A stretch of DNA of 64,000 bases from Halopseudomonas pertucinogena (GTDB lineage: Bacteria > Pseudomonadota > Gammaproteobacteria > Pseudomonadales > Pseudomonadaceae). Below the pieces are notes generated by a model that was given only the letters and a program-made list of their open reading frames with translations, searched no databases and was not told the origin of the DNA. The translations under genes were made by a program, and so were the position numbers. The stretch is from the NCBI RefSeq assembly GCF_014646575.1, contig NZ_BMNN01000002.1, positions 178,255-242,254 on the forward strand, given 5' to 3'. Shown here piece after piece: positions 58,823 to 64,000 of this stretch (within the stretch, counting starts at the first letter, position 1; every line of letters begins with the position of its first letter).

Positions 58823-59300
58823 TGTGCTGCTCCGTTTGGGTAACATGAACCTGTGTATCAAAAGACACCTGCAGGACACTGCCGAGTCTGTCATGATGCA
58901 CGCCCAAACCACCTGCCCTCAATGGCCAATTCGCTTGTCCCAAGCGGCCATTCACAGACTAAATGCGCTCAATAAACGAGGTGAAGTCAATTTGCCACTT
59001 GACCCCTGGATGTGGGTCTGCAGGTTTGCAAACAACCGGGATGTTTGTTAAAAATCGCGATGTAGACGGACCCCTGAGGCAGTTCAAGATCCGCGTTTTT
59101 CAACGATCCGCATTGAAAGCAAAGCAGGCTGCTGCATCACCCTTATGAGTGACTTACTCTAGAGGTAGCGCCTTCGGGGAAAGCCGGGTTTCGCATGGCG
59201 GAATGAAGTTTTACCTTTCTCCTGCGCTGAGTCGAGAATCTCGCAGCGCGGGATGAGACAGACTCCGAGTCTGTCATGGAAAGGTCATCAAGGGAGCCGT
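58823..59300. promoter_or_regulatory. Cassette-2 divergent promoter region (478 bp)
   Basis: No convincing gene is in this stretch. It holds an exact 14-bp direct repeat CCGAGTCTGTCATG at 58881-58894 and 59265-59278. The second copy forms the right arm of a perfect 9-bp palindrome GACAGACTC C GAGTCTGTC (59257-59275), 25 bp before the AraC ATG. CATTCACAGACTAAATG (58949-58965) matches 14/17 of the cassette-1 palindrome. A hairpin GCGCTG ... CGAGA A TCTCG CAGCGC spans 59224-59249. Probable binding region of the divergent AraC regulator, including an autoregulatory site. Confidence 0.6.
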
Positions 59301-60350
59301 ATGCCGGGAAGCATCAGAGACAGGGCCAGACACCGGGTGCGCGAGCACAGCCACTGGGTAGCGGCAATCGACCGCGCGCTGGGTCATTACGGCGTGGATC
59401 TGACCCATTCCAGCCTGGCCCTTGGATTGACCTCCAGCCGGCTGCCGAGTACTCCCTTCATAGAACAGGCCAATGCAAACCTGCTGTGGATTGAAGCCTC
59501 ACGCCTGTCGGGCGATGAGTTTTTTGGTCTGCGTCTGAATCGGGCCCATTTCCCCTCGGCCATCAACCTCCTTGCATTGGCAGCCAGCACCACCGTCACC
59601 GTGGGCACCGCCATCGAACACCTGATCCGCTTCTTCCCTATCGTCAGCACCCAGGTGCGGCTGGACCTGACCCGTGAGGTCAGCGAGGCGACCCTGACGA
59701 TACATCCGGTAGGCGAACCCCACGGTCAGCATATAGATGCGGTGCTGGGCTATCTGGGGCGCATCCTCAATCAGCTGGACGACGCCGGCAAGGGCCTGTT
59801 CCGGCGTGCGACATTGCGCAGGCCTCATGCGGACATGGAAACCTGCCATAGGCTGCTGGAATGCGACGAGGTGATCAGCGGCCCCTTCTATACCCTCGCT
59901 ATTCCCCTTGCGCTGCTGGACCGGCCGCTGGCCACTGCTGATGCCTTCATCTGTACCCGGCTCACCGATACGCTGCAGGACATGCTGGCCAACCAGCCAT
60001 CCCATGATCTGGTGGAGCAGGTCAAGCGCCGGGTGCAGCTGCTGCTCGGCTCCGGGGATATCAGTGTGGAGCGTATCGCCACCCCGCTGAACATCAGCCC
60101 GAGGCATCTGCGGCGCAAGTTGAGTCAGGAGGGGACTTCCTATGAGCAGCTGGTCGACGAGGTGCGACGGGAAACAGCGATCCGCATGATCGGCGAGGGT
60201 GAGCTGTCGCTGACCAGCATTGCTTACGAGCTGGGCTTTCTCGACCCGAGCAGCTTTACCCGTGCCTTTCGCCGCTGGACCAACATGAGCCCGACCAGCT
60301 TCCGTCAACAGGTGAACAGCGCGCCGGAGGCCGATGCTGGCGGGGGTTGA
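59301..60350 (+). CDS. AraC-family transcription regulator, cassette 2
   Basis: A 349-residue regulator. Start MPGSIRDRARH at 59301 follows AGGGAG. The N-terminal arabinose-binding-type domain shows LSGDEFFGLRLNRAHFPSAINLL and HLIRFFPIVSTQVRLDL. The C-terminal DNA-binding part has ERIATPLNISPRHLRRKL and SIAYELGFLDPSSFTRAFRRW then SPTSFR, almost the same recognition helices as the cassette-1 regulator (NVSPRHLRRKL, AFELGFLDPSSFTRAFRRW). That similarity suggests both bind similar DNA and may cross-regulate. Divergent from the DUF1302 gene. Confidence 0.92.
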   Translation: MPGSIRDRARHRVREHSHWVAAIDRALGHYGVDLTHSSLALGLTSSRLPSTPFIEQANANLLWIEASRLSGDEFFGLRLNRAHFPSAINLLALAASTTVTVGTAIEHLIRFFPIVSTQVRLDLTREVSEATLTIHPVGEPHGQHIDAVLGYLGRILNQLDDAGKGLFRRATLRRPHADMETCHRLLECDEVISGPFYTLAIPLALLDRPLATADAFICTRLTDTLQDMLANQPSHDLVEQVKRRVQLLLGSGDISVERIATPLNISPRHLRRKLSQEGTSYEQLVDEVRRETAIRMIGEGELSLTSIAYELGFLDPSSFTRAFRRWTNMSPTSFRQQVNSAPEADAGGG

Positions 60351-60385
60351 AGCAACGGCCCCTTCCCGCCTCTATCTCCGCTCTC

Positions 60386-60560
60386 GCAGGAGCCCTGACT
60401 CGGGGCGATTGATGATGGTCTCGACGCCGTTGCTGGCCCCCCGGGGCGCGCTTTGCGCGCCTATCGCCCCGGGGTCGGGGCTCCTACAAAAAAACCGTCG
60501 CCATGGAGCAGGCCGCCCCATCTCCAAACTGTAGGAGCCCCGACCTCGGGGCGATGGCGG
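60386..60560. repeat. REP cluster (three units)
   Basis: A degenerate unit GCAGGAGCCCTGACTCGG is followed by an inverted unit GCGCGCTTTGCGCGCC ... GGGGCTCCTACA, a spacer of about 40 bp, and TGTAGGAGCCCCGACC. It lies in the gap between the AraC gene and dusC, which are convergent. Confidence 0.85.
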
Positions 60561-60610
60561 CGGGCACGGTGCCAACTCAATCGCGGCCGGGAGGTCCGGC
60601 GCTCTGGCGA

Positions 60611-63999
<3,389 letters not shown>

Positions 64000-64000
64000 G

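Overview
The window looks like chromosome from a Pseudomonas-lineage gammaproteobacterium (Pseudomonas, Halopseudomonas or similar). The evidence is the gene neighbourhoods: acnA/aer divergent, dusA-tal-(STAS)-(response regulator/PP2C)-mlaA-queF-ABC, pyrC-rnt, and a ligA of about 790 residues. Most genes are GC-rich with GC3-biased codons, and intergenic gaps hold paired REP palindromes. I see no rRNA, tRNA, CRISPR array, prophage or insertion sequence.

1-22.5 kb is a cell-surface polysaccharide locus in two blocks. On the minus strand, read from about 12.9 kb down to base 1: an RfaH-type antiterminator gene, a near-consensus ops/JUMPstart element, glmS copy 1, wbpA, wbpB, wbpD, wbpE, a Wzx-type flippase, an asparagine-synthase-like protein, a Wzy-type polymerase, a GT4 glycosyltransferase, and a wbpI-type epimerase cut by the window edge. 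GlmS feeds UDP-GlcNAc, and WbpA/B/E/D/I turn it into UDP-ManNAc3NAcA, the sugar of the P. aeruginosa O5-type O antigen. The flippase-to-epimerase half is visibly AT-rich. On the plus strand, from 14.7 to 22.5 kb, lies an export block: a low-MW tyrosine phosphatase (Wzb/Etp), a tyrosine autokinase (Wzc/Etk), YjbE, Wza and YjbF-YjbG-YjbH. It resembles the E. coli group-4 capsule (gfc/yjb) operon. A beta-CASP metallo-hydrolase gene separates the blocks.

22.6-31.5 kb is housekeeping: a VanZ-like protein, a PA2817-like protein, acnA, aer, a second complete glmS, and dsdA.

31.6-36.2 kb and 55.6-60.4 kb carry two copies of one cassette: an AraC-family regulator facing away from a DUF1302 outer-membrane-barrel gene followed by a DUF1329 gene and a strong terminator. 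The two promoter regions share candidate operator sequences at matching distances. Copy 1 of DUF1302 has a one-base frameshift in an A tract inside its signal peptide.

Between the cassettes are a PBP-OmpA fusion, pyrC, rnt, a TAXI-TRAP transporter, a DEAD-box helicase, a tiny membrane peptide, dusA, tal, a STAS / response-regulator-PP2C pair, mlaA, a DUF4404 gene, queF, an ABC-2 exporter, a spinster-type MFS transporter and a ZIP transporter. dusC and ligA close the window.
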